Below are positions 32,509 to 43,571 of a DNA stretch of 64,000 bases, in pieces. Position 1 is the first letter of the stretch; every line of letters begins with the position of its first letter. A model generated the notes under the pieces. That model searched no databases. It saw only the letters and a program-made list of their open reading frames with translations, and was not told where the DNA came from. A program made the position numbers and the translations under genes. The stretch comes from Leptodontidium sp. MPI-SDFR-AT-0119 (taxonomy: Eukaryota > Ascomycota > Leotiomycetes > Helotiales > Leptodontidiaceae), in NCBI GenBank assembly GCA_020726505.1, contig JAHLEZ010000001.1:5394001-5458000 (forward strand). The letters run 5' to 3'.

Positions 32509-33753
32509 ATGGAATATTACGGGTCGAGTTCGTATTCCAATACCTTCTCAAATGAACCAACTAACTCTGTCCCAGCCTCATTCCCGTCTCTCTTTCGACG
32601 ATGTGTAGAATGTGGTCCCGAAACACCCAGCTGCCCTGAATCGTGTCCAGATGGCCAAATCTGCTCGCTCGTTCCGCCAACCTGTAACCAATGCCAGATG
32701 ACCGCCTGTGTCGCCTCATCTGCCGCTCCTTCTACAATCTCCACAGCCTCAAAATCATCGAGTTCTGGACCCAACGTCGGAGCAATTGCAGGCGGTATCA
32801 TCGGAGGAGTTGCGGTCATCGCTGCTGTGACCTACCTGGTATGGAGATTCTGTATCAAGACAAAGAGGCAACAGTACGAACAAGAGAATTGGGCCGAGGA
32901 TCCGGACGAGGCGATGGAGGCAGAGAAGGATTTCACGATGAGACGAGATGCACGGGCTTCGACACATACGGTTGCTTCCATAGCTTCTACTGTTCTCACT
33001 CGGGCATCCAACATCATCCAGATCGCTTACATTCCCGGCGTAACAAATCGTTCGGCTCCATCAACTCCCGGCCTTTTGGTTCCACCAGTTCCTCCGATCC
33101 CAATTGCCTTGTCCGATGCTGGTACTCCACGATATGAGCAAGAGCACTTCTTCATGCCTGGCGATCTCAGAGACTCTACCTACTCGGCATTGAGTGACAG
33201 GACATCTTACGCCAGAACAAGTGTTGCATCAACAATCTACGGCAAGAACGCAGTAGTATCACCAGTGCCTGCTCAGACTATGATCAGAGGCAAGGCAGCC
33301 GTGGTTAGTGTCAAGTCAAACGGTCAATCTTCTGGAGAAATGACCCCACCCGTACCGTCCGTCGACTATAGCAGATTTGGTCCTGGAGGACCTCCTAGCC
33401 CTGCTTTCAGCGTCGGATCTACATTCTTGAACAACGCCAACACAGCTACACAAGTCAGACCTCAAGTGGTGAGAGTTGTGAGCGCACAAAAGAAGAGCAC
33501 TCCTGCCCCATCTGTCTCCGATGACGAAATGACCCCACGTGGAAGTCCTCTGACCCGAGACTCAAACGCTATCACTATCATCGATGATACCCCGACGATT
33601 GACCAAGGTCCTTTCAGTGATCCACCAAACGTTCGCCAGTCTAGCAATAGCAGTCTCAGCGCTGTGATTGAGGAGGCGTCTGCCAAGAAGGTGAATAGGT
33701 CACAGAAGAACGACAGTGGCCTATTCGGGGATCATAACGAGCTGAAGGAGTGA
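32509..33753 (+). CDS. OPY2: OPY2-like membrane anchor of osmosensing/MAPK signalling
   Basis: Intronless from ATG 32509, 414 residues. A short N-terminal external domain has eight Cys within residues 32-67 (RCVECGPETPSCPESCP, then CNQCQMTAC), the arrangement of the Opy2 N-terminal domain. A Ser-rich stalk leads to one membrane helix (about 91-112, GAIAGGIIGGVAVIAAVTYL) and a stop-transfer KTKR. The remaining 300 residues are Ser/Pro/Thr-rich and cytosolic. In yeast Opy2 recruits Ste50/Ste11 to the membrane for the HOG and filamentation pathways; the same role is inferred here. There is no classical signal peptide, so the helix probably acts as the insertion signal. Confidence 0.82.
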   Translation: MEYYGSSSYSNTFSNEPTNSVPASFPSLFRRCVECGPETPSCPESCPDGQICSLVPPTCNQCQMTACVASSAAPSTISTASKSSSSGPNVGAIAGGIIGGVAVIAAVTYLVWRFCIKTKRQQYEQENWAEDPDEAMEAEKDFTMRRDARASTHTVASIASTVLTRASNIIQIAYIPGVTNRSAPSTPGLLVPPVPPIPIALSDAGTPRYEQEHFFMPGDLRDSTYSALSDRTSYARTSVASTIYGKNAVVSPVPAQTMIRGKAAVVSVKSNGQSSGEMTPPVPSVDYSRFGPGGPPSPAFSVGSTFLNNANTATQVRPQVVRVVSAQKKSTPAPSVSDDEMTPRGSPLTRDSNAITIIDDTPTIDQGPFSDPPNVRQSSNSSLSAVIEEASAKKVNRSQKNDSGLFGDHNELKE

Positions 33754-34991
33754 GTTGATTTGATCTTGCTGGGTGATGATCTATCAGCTCTAGTGTGACT
33801 TTATGGCTATTTCCTTGACACGACCGATTCGGATTCTTCTGTTCATATTCACAACTTTTTGCTCTCTCTTGGCGATAAGGCGGCGCAAGTAGGAAACTGA
33901 TCAGGGGCGCGATCATCTTGTCAGCTCTCTTATGGGCTCTTCCATACGTAGATTACTTTCCTTCCAATACCAAGGTCTTGATTTTACCTACCGATGTGTC
34001 TTCATGGTGCCGAGTAGAACGTGATAGTCTGATACGACGCATGGCAAGTCCGCTTCAGATAATCTACTTTCAGCTAGAGAGTAGCCTTACGATATCATGC
34101 GGCGCCACTTGAATATCTTTCAGGATGTTGTAGCTCTTGTAAGTCCAACTTGACATTCAAGTTGAATTTCAAAAAACACCATCCTCGTTCAGGCTTCTGA
34201 ATTGTTGTCTCACTTTGAATTGCTTTGATATTTAGTGATCGACCGGGCTGTCGATCAACCCCGCCATTCACAATTCACATCAACTGATGATTGAAACTCC
34301 TCTGATCTCCCTCTCCCCTTGTCCTGCTGCATCGAGCTGTGGTATCGAGCTGTAAAATCCCAGCTCCATGCGTTCCTTCGTGCTCATTAGTGTCCTGCAC
34401 CTATTGTCGCTTTCAGTACAGCTGATAATACTATCTCTTTTGACTGAAAATAGGCATCCTTTCAGGTAAGGTATTTTCGAGTATAATCTGTACATATCTA
34501 TAATTCAATTGCAGACCAACACATCCACGATGGTTACTGATCTATCATTAACTATGAAAGAAATCGCTTTAGTGATAGATTAAAAGGGGGCTTTAGTTTT
34601 CTAAATCTCATATAACTTGACAATAAAGCCAAACTAAGTCTATCACTAATTCGCCCTTTTGAATAATTCACCATTGCATTCATAGGATATGAAGTTTTAT
34701 GTCAAATGGCTTGTGTTTCGTCACGGACGCTGAAAACGGACAAAGCAGCTCGCTTGGCCCTGGAAGATAATTGTTCCGATCCACCCAGTCAAGACATTCT
34801 TCAAGAGCAACTTCGATCCGGAGCCTTACCTGCCCTGCAACAACTCACATCACAATATCACCAACGAGTCTCTTAGACACCAGATCATAAACACCGACCA
34901 CGAACACAAACACGAAAGCAAACACCACTGCGTAGGAAGCGCAAGAGGTACGTCTAACACTCATCAAGTGGCAAACGTACAATCATTCATC
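33754..34991. other. Intergenic, 1.24 kb
   Basis: No gene recognised. It holds the alternating inverted motif described separately (34540-34649) and, at the right end, the leader of the RRM gene with a possible GTACGT donor at 34949. Confidence 0.3.
34540..34649. repeat. Short alternating inverted motif, possible hairpin or element remnant
   Basis: ATCTATCATTAA (34540-34551), TTAGTGATAGA (34569-34579) and TCTATCACTAA (34639-34649) are three copies of one motif in +, -, + order. The last two are perfect 11-bp inverted repeats 59 nt apart. GGCTTTA also recurs inside each arm. It may be a degraded MITE end or a hairpin; no target duplication was identified. Confidence 0.45.
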
Positions 34992-36056
34992 ATGTCCTAC
35001 CCCCCGCCTCCAGGTCTCCCCTCGAAATCTACACCCGCACCTCATCCATCTCTACCTGCTCGACCACCGCCATCCTCTACACCCGCTTTCAAGCCAGCCT
35101 TCAATGCCGGACGCGGCGCTCCATCCTCATCCTTCGCCGGCTTCGCGCCTAGATCCGTAGCTGCTCCCGCCCCCCAACCAGCCTACAACCTATATCCGCA
35201 ACCTGCGTACCCACAACAAGCCTATAATGGCTACTCTGCAGCACCACAGCCAGAAGCAGCCTATGGTGCCGCTCCCCAAATTCGCAACCCTTTCGCTCCT
35301 CCCAGTCAGACTCCCGGTGCGGTAGGACGAGGCTATGATGAGGACCCAGAGATGGCAGCGCAGATCGCACAATGGCAATCGGCATATGCTGGTAAGGACG
35401 CCTCGACAGCTTCCTCAGGTGGATACACTGGTATTGTGAGAAGATACCCAGTTGGTGAGACGTCAGGTGCTGCGACCTCCGCAAATGCTGCCCCCCTGGG
35501 AGGTCGCGCTGATGGGCCCAGTATGAGCAATGCGGCTATGACGAGCGCGGCACACAATGATACAGGCGTAGCGACTGTGGTAAACGATGCGAAGACCAAC
35601 ACAAAGACCGTTGTTCGCTCAGGTGGTGGAACGACCTGGACCGATTCGTCTCTTCTCGAGTGGGACCCTGCGCACTACCGACTCTTCGTAGGTAACCTTG
35701 CTGGCGAAGTTACGGATGAATCACTCCAGAAAGCCTTTGCACGGTGGCCCTCTGTTCAGAAGGCTCGTGTCATCCGGGACAAGAGAACGACTAAGAGCAA
35801 GGGCTACGGTTTTGTCAGTTTTAGCGATGGTGATGATTTCTTTCAAGCTGCGAGGGATATGCAGGGCAAGTACATCGGAAGTCACCCGGTTCTATTGAGG
35901 AGAAGCACGACGGAGATCAAAGCTGTTACGCCGAAGGATCAGAGAAAGGGCAAGAACAAGGGGAAGAATAATGGGAAGGGTGATAAGGATAAGACTGGTG
36001 CTGGTGTACAGAAGGCTGGTAGTAAGACGAAGGGCGGCTTGAAGATCCTGGGATGA
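34992..36056 (+). CDS. RRM RNA-binding protein, RBM42-like
   Basis: Intronless, 354 residues from ATG 34992 (MSYPPPPGLP). The first 200 residues are Pro/Ala/Tyr-rich and disordered. One RRM follows, entered by LLEWDPAHYRLFVGNLAGE with RNP2 LFVGNL at about 231-236 and RNP1 KGYGFVSF at about 270-277, ending PVLLRRSTTEIK. A Lys/Gly/Asn-rich basic tail (GKNKGKNNGKGDKDK) closes the protein. The sentence-like lead WDP.H.RLF and the C-terminal RRM position match RBM42-type splicing-associated proteins. Likely nuclear and linked to the spliceosome, by family. Confidence 0.85.
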   Translation: MSYPPPPGLPSKSTPAPHPSLPARPPPSSTPAFKPAFNAGRGAPSSSFAGFAPRSVAAPAPQPAYNLYPQPAYPQQAYNGYSAAPQPEAAYGAAPQIRNPFAPPSQTPGAVGRGYDEDPEMAAQIAQWQSAYAGKDASTASSGGYTGIVRRYPVGETSGAATSANAAPLGGRADGPSMSNAAMTSAAHNDTGVATVVNDAKTNTKTVVRSGGGTTWTDSSLLEWDPAHYRLFVGNLAGEVTDESLQKAFARWPSVQKARVIRDKRTTKSKGYGFVSFSDGDDFFQAARDMQGKYIGSHPVLLRRSTTEIKAVTPKDQRKGKNKGKNNGKGDKDKTGAGVQKAGSKTKGGLKILG

Positions 36057-36631
36057 AGGACCGATTGTTCGAGTCATCTCCACTTAATAGGTTGGAGACG
36101 GAGGGGAATATGGCGTTCTAGCTTCGTTTGTTTATAGAGCGAGATTTTTTCAGGCATGAATAGGACAAAGGACAGGAGCATTATTGAATCGACTGGCTAT
36201 TGTAGAGAACTGGCTCTTGAGATAGATGCTAGGCAACCAAAAACAATGACAGACCTTAATTACACACTGCGACTGTTTATTTTTATTTTTAGCTGAAGCA
36301 AAACAGATTGCCATTCTGCATCAGATTGAAGTCGCTTAAAAATGTGTACTTGAAACTGATACAATTAACATCAGCAGAACCACAAGTGAATCGAATTGAA
36401 AAACACTATACCGTACGATTACAAAGTATAATGGACATTTGCTCTCCTGTCAAATCGATTCCGACCGCTGGTAAGCTAGTCGTACCGGAATTTTCTTTTT
36501 CACCAACGTCGAAAAAATCCCATCTTATCTTCATCAAGCGAACGAACTCTCCCACTCAACTCCCTCCCACAACAAACACAAGACGGTTTCATAATATAGC
36601 ATAACAAATAATACAACACATCCCATCCAAA
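36057..36631. other. Intergenic between the RRM gene and TYW3
   Basis: 575 bp with no coding signal; A/T-rich near 36270-36310 (TTATTTTTATTTTTA). Confidence 0.25.
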
Positions 36632-37846
36632 ATGCCAAACCCACCACCACTATCATTCCAGCACAAGAAATCCCTCATCCTCGCCAAACTCTCAGTACCC
36701 ATCTCAGAATACGACGACCTCTCCCCAAAAGGTTCGATCGATATAGGGATCCGCGAGCTGATTGATGAGATTAATGCCACGGAGGGGTGTGTGACTACTA
36801 GTAGCTGTGCGGGGAGGGTGAGTGTTTTTTTGGAGGGGAGGAGGAAGGTTGAGGCCCTTGAGGGGGCTGGTGTTGAGGGAGACGGAGGGAATGAGGGAGA
36901 AGGGAATGGGAATGTGGATGAGAGAGGTGATGGGAAGGAGGATGAGGGGGGTTTGGAGGGGGAGAGGACGAATGCTGGAGTTGGTGGGAAGGGGGGTGGT
37001 GGGAGGTGGCTTTTTGTGAGCCATGATCCGGTTCCGACTGTGCTTGAAAGCCAGGGTCAGAGTGAGAATGAGAGTGAGAGTGAGACTCAAGATGGCAGTG
37101 GGAATGGAAATGGAAGCAAATCATCTTCAGGCAAAAGTAGCTGGACTGAGTTACTAGGCTTGCAAAGACTGGAAGGTGGTGATGAGGCGGTACAGAGAGA
37201 GATGGAAAGTGTTCGCGATGGTGAGATGAGACTTGTGCATTTCAAGTTTGAGCCTATGGTTTGTGATTTCTCTTCTTTTCATTCCTTTCATGCTTTTACT
37301 TCACTTAAGGACTTTGACAAACAAGATAGAATGGGATATGATGGCTGATGATATATACAGATCCTACACGTCCTAACAGCATCTCTCCCTCAAGCTCAAC
37401 TCGTCCTTTCAGCAGCCCTGCAAGCAGGATTCCGAGAAAGTGGCGCCTTGAACCTAACATCATCCACTACCGAACCAGCAACTCCTATGGTAGGGATACG
37501 CTCTATGGGACTCTCTCTCGAATCCGTGATTGGGTTTGAAAGTGCAGGACGTGAGATTTGTATGGTTCCTGAGTGGCAGCTAAAGCACTTGGTACAGGTT
37601 ACGAACCAGAGGTTTGTGGAGAATGGGAAGAGGATTGAGAGGTTTAGGGGGTTGTTGAGAGAAATGGGGAAGTGTGAGGGGAAGGAGAGGAGAGGAGATG
37701 GCGGAGGGGAGTGGGAGGATAAGGAGGCTAGAAGGGAGAGAAAGAGGGCTGAGGGGTTGAAGAGGGCGGAGGAGTTGAGGATGGGCAAGGAAGTTAAACA
37801 TGATGATGAAATGCCTGATTTGAACGTTTTAGATCAGAATCCATAG
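36632..37846 (+). CDS. TYW3: tRNA wybutosine-synthesizing protein 3
   Basis: S-adenosylmethionine-dependent methyltransferase of the wybutosine pathway that modifies G37 of tRNA-Phe. Exons 36632-37258 and 37361-37846 with a 102-nt intron (GTTTGT..CAG) give 370 residues. Family blocks are TTSSCAGRVSVF (55-66), RWLFVSHDPV (125-134), HFKFEPM joined by splicing to ILHVLTA, AGFRESGAL and MVGIRSMGLSLES. A Gly/Glu/Asn-rich, low-complexity insert at about 72-124, coded by purine-rich DNA, splits the first two blocks. The C-terminal 80 residues are Lys/Arg/Glu-rich. The gene converges with MIC19, stops 158 bp apart. Confidence 0.9.
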
Positions 37847-38004
37847 CTTCGCCTCCTGCTACCGTATCGTGCCTGACAACCATGCTCGAGGTGATTCGCG
37901 TCTTGTATGTTCAATCCTGCGTCCCATCTATGAATTCCTCTTATTCATACATGTAGTCTACAATCCGTCCATTGATCCCCATTCCCACCCTGTTATGAAT
38001 TCAA

Positions 38005-38711
38005 TCATCTCACAATCTTCTCCACCCAAACCCCCTCCAACCGTCTAACCTCCTCTCTAAACGCCTCAACCTCCCTCCAACAATCAAGCGGCCTCCTATC
38101 ATTCGCCCTCAAACACTTAACCACCTCGCTCTTCGCCCTCTCAACCCCCTCATCCACATCCGCCAACTTCTTCCGCTGCTCCAGCTTCTTCCTCAATCCC
38201 TCCACATCATTCTGCACCGCCTCTCTCCCAAGCTGCCGTAGGTGATCCCCCTCCGATTTACCCTCCGATGCTTTACTCTTGATAGAGTCTTCAGCGGCGG
38301 AGATCTTGGCCGAGAGCTCTTCGAAGTCCTTTGATGCTTTATCTTGTAGTTTCTTGAGTTCTTCTGAGACGCGGGATTGGATGTGTAGTTCGAGGGTTTT
38401 GGCGCGTGTGGAATCGCTCTGTACATTTCCATTTCCGTCAGCCAATTGATCCATCTGTGTCCCCATACCAATCTCCATGTCAAAATCCAAAGCCAAATCT
38501 ATCTCCATCATCCTTTTCGGAATGTAAACACACGTACCTCCGAGCTCTCCTGCAAAGAATCTACCAAGCCCTGCGAAAACCGGACGGGCGTTTCGCTGCT
38601 TCAACAATTAGCTACTGAGCTTGCGCATCCATGAGAGTGTGGTATTGCGCCTTACCTGGTCCAGACTTGTGTCTTGGGAGCTGTATCCGGTTTGGAAGAT
38701 CCGGAACCCAT
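38005..38711 (-). CDS. MIC19: MICOS complex subunit MIC19 (Aim13/CHCHD3-like)
   Basis: Exons complement(38656-38711), complement(38538-38598) and complement(38005-38418), with introns of 57 and 119 nt, give 176 residues. The N-terminus MGSGSSKPDTAPKTQVWT is characteristic and its Gly2 suits N-myristoylation, as in CHCHD3. Splicing then gives SSETPVRFSQGLVDSLQESS and STRAKTLELHIQSRV, followed by a charged coiled coil. The end has CLRANDRRPLDCWREVEAF, a C-x10-C pair that is half of a CHCH fold. The protein sits on the inner mitochondrial membrane and shapes cristae. The acceptor of intron 1 is an AAGCAG tandem, so two isoforms differing by one Ser are possible. Confidence 0.88.
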
Positions 38712-41395
38712 TGTGTGAGAGTTGGGCGGTTCAATGGCTGGGTTTGTTGACTTCCCGGTCGTCTGGAGCTGGGATTTTGAGGTTTGAATGCCATGCCATC
38801 CTCGGATCCGCTAGAATTGTGATTATGTAAGCGAAAGCCCCTTCCACAGGCCTTCAGGTTTCCTGCTTTGAGATTGAAACACAGTTTTCTATTGTCTTGA
38901 AAATGCGATGTGCAACAAAACTCCCCTTTGACAGGGTTTCATTATAGAAGGGATGGATACGGAGACACAACCCAGGGGATGGGTTTTCAAACTTCAAAAA
39001 GGTCTAATATGTCGCAACTTTGCTTAGGTCTTCTTCCCAAAGCTTTGTTGAATCCGATGGAATGAAATGCATATAAGTTTCCGTACTAAGGATCGAGTGT
39101 TCTGGGCTGCAGACTCAAAACTTCTGGTCAGTGAGTGAGTAGACTCCTATTTTTCTCTATTTGGGAATAATTCGTAATTGACCTGTTTCGCTATCATATG
39201 AGTCGGCCTAGTAGATCGACCGTTGGCAGCTTCTTTTATGGTGTACGACGATTTGAGAAGAGCGGAAAGATTGACTAGAAATACTCTGATGAATTTCCCT
39301 TCATTTTTTTTCTTTCTGGGTAGTCCCAGATCCCATTTATTATCAGCACAGTAAGGGGACAATGAACCCAGCTTCACAGATCATGTTCTCTATCTTTCAT
39401 GAACCAGGACTCGTGTTATAGCTGTTATGCAAATAGCTTCGTTGGATCCACACAGTTTCTTTCTAGGTCTTGTTCAAAATGTCAAACTAGGGCGCAGACA
39501 AGGTCTTGAGCAATTATAATCAAGAAACCCAAGAAAATCGCTTGACGCTTCCTATTCTTCTATTTCCACTTCCCATTTCAAGACATCCTCTACCCCACAC
39601 ATTGAGCTTTCACAATAGCTAAAGATCGCCAGAATACCTTGGAGAGATCTTGCTTATATTCTGCATTTGTGGAAGTATTGAAAGTTATGTCCATCGATCG
39701 AACCTGGCGAAAATGAAAAGGGGGTAAGCGAGGTCATGAATGAATGTTGATGTCAGTAAGGTATATCTTCGCGTGTGTTTTTGTCTCGTTCTTGATTCGT
39801 TGGCGGGGGAATGTAAACAAGAGGGGCGATGTGCAACAAAAGACTTAGCGAGGGCCAGGGCGAGGGCGAGGTGTAAAGGTGAAGTGGAAGGTGAATGAGA
39901 AGAGGAGAAGTGTGAAGGTGAGCCGGTGGGAAGGTAAAGGGGGGAGGACTTCACCTTTGGGCTCTGAGGTGGAGGGGGTTATCGGAGTTTGAGATGTTTT
40001 GAAGCAGGTGTGACGTCCCGATGGAAGAAGACATGAATGCCGAATGTAAGTTAGGATGTAGGGCGGCATGTCGATGTTCATTCTGTTCAGGAATAGTCTT
40101 GACTGTCAAGAATACAAGCTAGGAATCTTTGATGAGATGGATTGTCTTGAGCTTGGGACTGATAGAGCATATTATAATAATATGTAGAAAACATTCATCG
40201 AGATTCCAGGGCACTCTTAAACAAGTTTCAAGTCGTGGAGTCCCTTTGGCTTGACCTGGACTCTTATCTGTTCCTCGAAATGCCAGTGAGGCAACTCAGC
40301 ATCGAAAAAATGCATATACGTCCCGCAGACATGATTATACCCTTCTAATCCAAGCATGCTTAGTTAGAGAAATTCATTTCATAAATTGGCAACTCATAAG
40401 CACTATGTATCATGACTATGGGAAGGGTTTTGGATGTCCAAGAAAAAAAAGAAAATCGGGTTGTTCAAACTAATGACTTGTTTCTTGCAACTGTCTCGAA
40501 CATGAGCAAACAAGAATCAGAAACAGAGAAACTATTGACCTATTCACAAACTCAAACTCAGATCTTAGTTCTACAGAGTACAGTGACACAGCATGCATCC
40601 GCATGTGATAGTTGAAGCTGAAGCTGTTACCTGTAGCTGCCCAACCTTGGACCCCAGACGATCTCGGCTACTCAGCCCGTCACGAGACCTTCCACAACAA
40701 AAGTTGATCCACCTCTCCCTCCCGAATTATCTCGAGCCCACCAAAACCCGTCCAACCTCAAAAAGGAGCATGAACCAACATCAAGCAGCGCAGTGGATCC
40801 CACTCCAGGAACCCCTCACCCAGTCAGACACGTGGGTGGAGATCGAGATTGACTTGACTGACTCGTCTCGCATCTCGAATCTTCTCAAGGATTCAAACAT
40901 CGGGGGATATCGGACGATGGTGGGATCCACTTTGGTACGATGTTTTCCCACGAGGAAAGGGAAGGGAAGGGGACCCTCGGTCCGTTTGAACAAAGGAACG
41001 AAGGAACGAACGAATGCATCGTGAAAGGAGGAAATGATTCAATTGCCTCACTTGCTCTGAACCGCGGCCCGAGTATGCCTAAAATTTAAATCATGGGATG
41101 AGGTTCAGCTGAAGGGATGGATGACTTGCAGACGACGGGGGATTTAGGAATAAGGAAGCGAGGAAGGATAGATGGAAGTGATTTTTTTTTTTCGTTGGGC
41201 TGAAAAAAGAGTGAGACTTCTAGGTATTGCATGTGCAATACCGTTTAGAGTTGGGATGAGACGAGGGACTTTGCAGATTCGGCAGAGGAAAGAAAGAAAA
41301 GGGTAGGGAAGAGGGAGATATCAACCGCTGTACCCGTGAAGAAAATGGCTCAATCAAATCAAAATCATCTGCAGGTAAAGCCAAAGTAAAAGCAA

Positions 41396-41422
41396 ACGAA
41401 CGAACGAACGAACGAACGAACG
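41396..41422. repeat. AACG tetranucleotide microsatellite
   Basis: About six and a half tandem AACG units in non-coding DNA. Confidence 0.85.
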
Positions 41423-42200
41423 GGCAACGAAAAGGGAAACGCAACAAAAATCAAACGAGGGACGGAAAACACTGCATTGAGGCTGTGTACAACCTTACAC
41501 ACACGCCGCACACAGGGAAAAAAATACACGATGCATATGAGGTGGTGGACCCAGCAAATGAAATCTGTCAGCGAGGAAAAGTTCTCTTATTGGCTTGCTT
41601 CCCGGGTTGATGAGTGAGTGAGTATCGGCGCCGGCGGCTTAACTCACGATATCTGTGTGTATCCGAAGAATAGACGGAGAGGTGCGTACTGTATGCGTAT
41701 GCTGCGCGCGTGAAGTTCGGGTTTGGGCTTCAGAGTGGATAGGGAAGCCAGCCTGGGATTCAGCTTGGTTGGAGCGGGGTCCGGGGCTGGGGCTTAGGGG
41801 CGATTGTGATGCTGGTGAGTGGGAGAAATAGGACCGAGGTGGATAAAATGATACAGGCCCATGGCAACACTTTGGACGAGACCGGAGGATCGGAGAGAAG
41901 GAGAGATAAGGAATGGAAGAATTGCTATTGTTTAGTTTGCGGGATGAGTAAGAGAATGAAATGAACGGTGAAAAAAGAATGCGTGAGAGTAAGAATGAGT
42001 ATGAGTGTTGAGTCTGAGAATATAGAGAGTAGTGATGAGTGGGGGATTTCTGCCCTGATGTATGTAATATGACATCGACCCTTATGGAGGGGTAATCATA
42101 CCAGAGGAGGGGTCGTCACAAGCAACTCCCTCCCCTTTCCTCACGATAGCATCATCGACATCATCAAAACATCATCTCACCCCCTTGGCCGCATGAGACG

Positions 42201-42222
42201 AACTAAACTAAACTAAACTAAA
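42201..42222. repeat. AACTA pentanucleotide microsatellite
   Basis: AACTA is repeated four times and followed by a partial unit, in non-coding DNA. Confidence 0.85.
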
Positions 42223-43075
42223 GGCTTCGGGCCGCGCGAAAAGTTTCATGCAATTAATCGTCAGTTCCCCCGATGAGAGAATCCGATCCGATTCAGGTCA
42301 CGATCGTCAAGTCTCCTTGTGCTGTACAGTGGTACAGCCCTTCGTACAGAACTCGTTTCAAGCAATAACAGAGCAGAAACATAACCCCTCACTACTGCTT
42401 CTGCTCCGCTATCTGCAAGAAGAGGTGCCGTACTTTATCCCATGGCCCGTGGTGCATTCATTCATACATTCGTTCATTCGTTCCACTGCGAACGCACCGA
42501 TTCAGTGCATGAGTCCACTTCCTCACTTACATGCTACAGCACTCCATGTTTTCTGCATAATGTGAAAATGACTGCAGACTAAAAACGCCCGCCGTGAAGA
42601 TGGACTGTACTCCGTACTGAGGCTTGCTTGTCCGTGCCGGGCCAAAGCAGGTAATAGGCCTCGTCTGGTAGCTTTGCGTCATGGTGGGCAAGCCAGCGAA
42701 TGGCGGACTAACATTCCCAACGACCACCCAGTCATAGGCCATAGATCTGGCTTTTCTGCGCCCCGCAAGTGGGCGTTTGCGGATGAGGCATAGGCATGGA
42801 TGGGTATGGGCAAGGACATGCGCATGGATGGGAGGGACACTGGATGGATGGGGACAGGATATGGATGTACGGGTACGGGCGTCTGATGCGATTAACCATG
42901 ATGGATGGATGTGAGATGGACCACTCACGTCACGCAGAATCATATGCCTCACCACTTCACTCACCACTCACGCACCCCTCCCCTCCTCACCCAGCACCCT
43001 CACCACGACGTAGACAGCCTAGTTAGTCTTGCTTAGTCTCAGCCCAGTCCAGCCTTGCTGAGGATTTGATGAATC

Positions 43076-43100
43076 GTAGTAGAGTAGAGTAGAGTAGAGT
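43076..43100. repeat. AGTAG pentanucleotide microsatellite
   Basis: About five AGTAG units in the distal promoter of the mannitol dehydrogenase gene. Confidence 0.8.
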
Positions 43101-43274
43101 CGTTTGGGATCGTGCTTGCTTTGCTCTCCTCTCCTCCTGCCTGCCTGCCTCAATAATCGCCTCCACTAAAGGAACACCTCACCTCACACACCCCTGGCCC
43201 GTTCCCGCTTGCTTTGCTTTACTTTCCTTTCCTCCCCTTCCATTCGCTTCGCTTGCTTCACTTGGTCAAGTAAG

Positions 43275-43283
43275 TATAAATAG
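43275..43283 (+). promoter_or_regulatory. TATA box of the mannitol-1-phosphate dehydrogenase gene
   Basis: TATAAATAG, a near-ideal TATA element, lies about 290 bp before the ATG at 43572 and is followed by a C/T- and CA-rich leader. This suits a strongly expressed metabolic gene. Confidence 0.55.
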
Positions 43284-43571
43284 TGAGCCATATCTCTGTC
43301 TCGTCATTCTCCTCCTCTTCTCTTGCTCTCTTCAATTCCGTATCTGGCCCAGACATCCATCCATTCCATACTCACAACTGACATCTCCGTCTTGCCACTT
43401 GCGGCACATACTCTACCACTTACATACACACTACTTACTACTACCAACAGCAACCAACCACTTGCTACCAATACCCATTACTACCTGACTGACTACCCCT
43501 CACCTACCTACCTACCTCACCACTTCAAGATCGCTCCACCCCCACCCCCACAACAACCACCACCCGCAAAT

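Larger units (their letters stand above)
38712..43571. other. 4.9-kb region without a recognisable gene
   Basis: Divergent upstream space of MIC19 (-) and the mannitol dehydrogenase (+). Frames present are short and domain-free. It contains simple repeats: AACG at 41396-41422, AACTA at 42201-42222, AGTAG at about 43076-43100, and GGATGG-rich DNA around 42797-42915. A promoter for the right-hand gene is at its end. Long non-coding RNA or an extended regulatory region is possible but not shown. Confidence 0.4.

Noticed and set aside
31808..32555. Three overlapping long frames upstream of the OPY2-like gene
   Set aside because: They start from TTG, are Ser/Pro/His/Arg-rich, have no domain, and arise because the C/T-rich leader has few stop triplets.
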